Shown piece by piece: positions 51,317 through 52,039 of a stretch of DNA of 52,039 bases. The DNA comes from Anaerolineae bacterium (GTDB lineage: Bacteria > Chloroflexota > Anaerolineae > Promineifilales > Promineifilaceae). The position numbers and the translations under genes are program-made. The notes under the pieces are model-generated. The model saw only the letters and a program-made list of their open reading frames with translations, made no database searches and was not told the DNA's origin. The stretch is taken from contig JAHDWL010000002.1 of NCBI GenBank assembly GCA_023384355.1, forward strand, positions 21,808 to 73,846. The letters are read 5' to 3'. Every line of letters begins with the position of its first letter. The first letter of the stretch is position 1.

Positions 51317-51883
51317 ATGGAGACGACACGTCTGGCGGAATTACTGATGCATGGTAACCAGCTCAAACGCACAGCCCGCACGGGGTGGGGGCAGCGTGGT
51401 ATTCTGCTGCCGGAGAGCGTAGCCGCGCATAGCTATGGGGTTGTCTATACGGCCCTGATACTGGCTGAACTGATCGATCACCCTCTTGACATGGCTGTTG
51501 TCCTGACCATGGCGACGTTGCACGATCTGCCGGAAGGTTTGACGTCGGATATTCCCGCCCCTGCCTGGCGTCTTTTGCCCGAAGGGTCCAAGGTCATTGC
51601 CGAGCGCACGGCGATGGAGCAAATACTGGGTGACGCGCCATATGGCCGGCGACTGTTGGGGGTGTGGGAGGCGCTGGTCTTGAATGAATCGGCCGAGGCC
51701 AGGCTGGTACACGACGCCGACAAGCTTGACCAATTCCTTCAGGCAGTCGTCTATGAACGACAGACCGGTAACAGGCAATTGGACGAGTTTTGGAGCAAGC
51801 CCCATCGTTTTCATTTCGCCCAGTCGCAGGATCTTTATGACTGGTTGCGTCGCCAACGAGACCAGAGCGCCGATCAGGACTGA
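51317..51883 (+). CDS. HD-domain protein, YfbR/HDDC2-like 5'-nucleotidase family
   Basis: A 188-residue cytosolic metal-dependent phosphohydrolase-like protein. The HD ligands are visible as His38 (ESVAAHSYGV), His69-Asp70 (ATLHDLPEG) and the terminal Asp in LVHDADKLDQF (about 131-140). The spacing and the PESVAAHSY segment match the HD_3/YfbR-HDDC2 group, members of which dephosphorylate deoxynucleoside monophosphates. The substrate here is inferred only. AAGGAAGAG precedes the ATG at 51317. Confidence 0.88.
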   Translation: METTRLAELLMHGNQLKRTARTGWGQRGILLPESVAAHSYGVVYTALILAELIDHPLDMAVVLTMATLHDLPEGLTSDIPAPAWRLLPEGSKVIAERTAMEQILGDAPYGRRLLGVWEALVLNESAEARLVHDADKLDQFLQAVVYERQTGNRQLDEFWSKPHRFHFAQSQDLYDWLRRQRDQSADQD

Positions 51884-51945
51884 TTACTCCTGTGTGAGTC
51901 TTGATTGGCAAGCCGGTTCGCTTCGGGCAGAATACAGGGTTGTCT

Positions 51946-52039
51946 ATGGATAATCGACGACATATCCTGATAATTTCGGTCCTGATTGTTGGCTTTGCTG
52001 CTGCCTTCTTCCCCCTTCAACTGTTGGCCCAAACGGCCG
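51946..52039 (+). CDS. Start of a secreted or membrane protein (3' end outside window)
   Basis: The frame from the ATG at 51946 stays open to the window edge. The first 31 residues are a typical signal peptide: MDNRRH basic start, a hydrophobic core, and a possible cleavage after LLAQTA. AGGGT lies five bases upstream. Nothing can be said about the mature protein. Codon usage is GC-rich at third positions, like its neighbours. Confidence 0.6.
   Translation, partial: MDNRRHILIISVLIVGFAAAFFPLQLLAQTA

Overview
This window looks like a chromosomal segment of a member of the Chloroflexota, probably of the Anaerolineae/Caldilineae/Promineifilum type. That is an inference. It rests on the fairly high G+C, the abundance of multi-GAF sensor kinases and TPR/LysM membrane proteins, the gatCAB amidotransferase, a PnrA/BMP-type nucleoside transporter and a CIRCE-controlled groESL operon. 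I see no prophage, insertion sequence, CRISPR array, tRNA or rRNA gene. Coding density is high, and many adjacent genes overlap by 4 to 14 bases.

Layout. Positions 1-3683 (+): the 3' end of aceK, an aldo/keto reductase, a nucleoside phosphorylase, a GNAT acetyltransferase, and a cold-shock gene with a structured leader and its own terminator. Positions 3818-6060 (-): a geranylgeranyl-reductase-like flavoprotein, a low-molecular-weight phosphatase, and the RNase P RNA gene with a clear promoter. Positions 6167-13137: a small membrane protein (+), polA, a small protein and a secreted nuclease (-), and a lipoprotein made of two nearly identical disulfide-type repeats (+). Positions 13194-14572 (-): an ATP-grasp ligase followed by a LysW-like zinc-ribbon protein. 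Positions 14830-27606 (-): a long co-directional run. In transcription order it is a CNBD/bPH2 membrane protein, def, gatC, gatA, gatB, a 7TM-GAF sensor, a 1441-residue multi-GAF histidine kinase and a single-domain response regulator.

Positions 27723-39001 (+): an M50-like membrane peptidase with TPRs, then a doubled nucleoside ABC transporter of two ATPases, four permeases and one lipoprotein containing two BMP binding domains. Positions 39053-46581: an extended SDR (-), then a cluster (+) of a NarX/DegS-type kinase, a GT-C membrane glycosyltransferase, a kinase-like protein without a visible phospho-acceptor domain, and a double-LysM protein. Positions 46726-48933 (-): groES-groEL, with a bidirectional terminator and a consensus promoter flanked by two CIRCE operators. 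Positions 48974-52039: a TPR protein and a family 2 glycosyltransferase (-), an HD-domain nucleotidase-like protein (+), and the first codons of a secreted protein (+).

Themes. Several genes fit scavenging of nucleic acid components: secreted nuclease, nucleoside importer, nucleoside phosphorylase and HD nucleotidase-like protein. They are dispersed rather than in one operon. The best candidates for something undescribed are the doubled transporter with the fused tandem binding protein, and the ATP-grasp/LysW-like pair, which resembles a carrier-protein chemistry outside any lysine or arginine operon. Start codons were reassigned by eye from ribosome-binding sites and family alignment, so several differ from the longest open frame.
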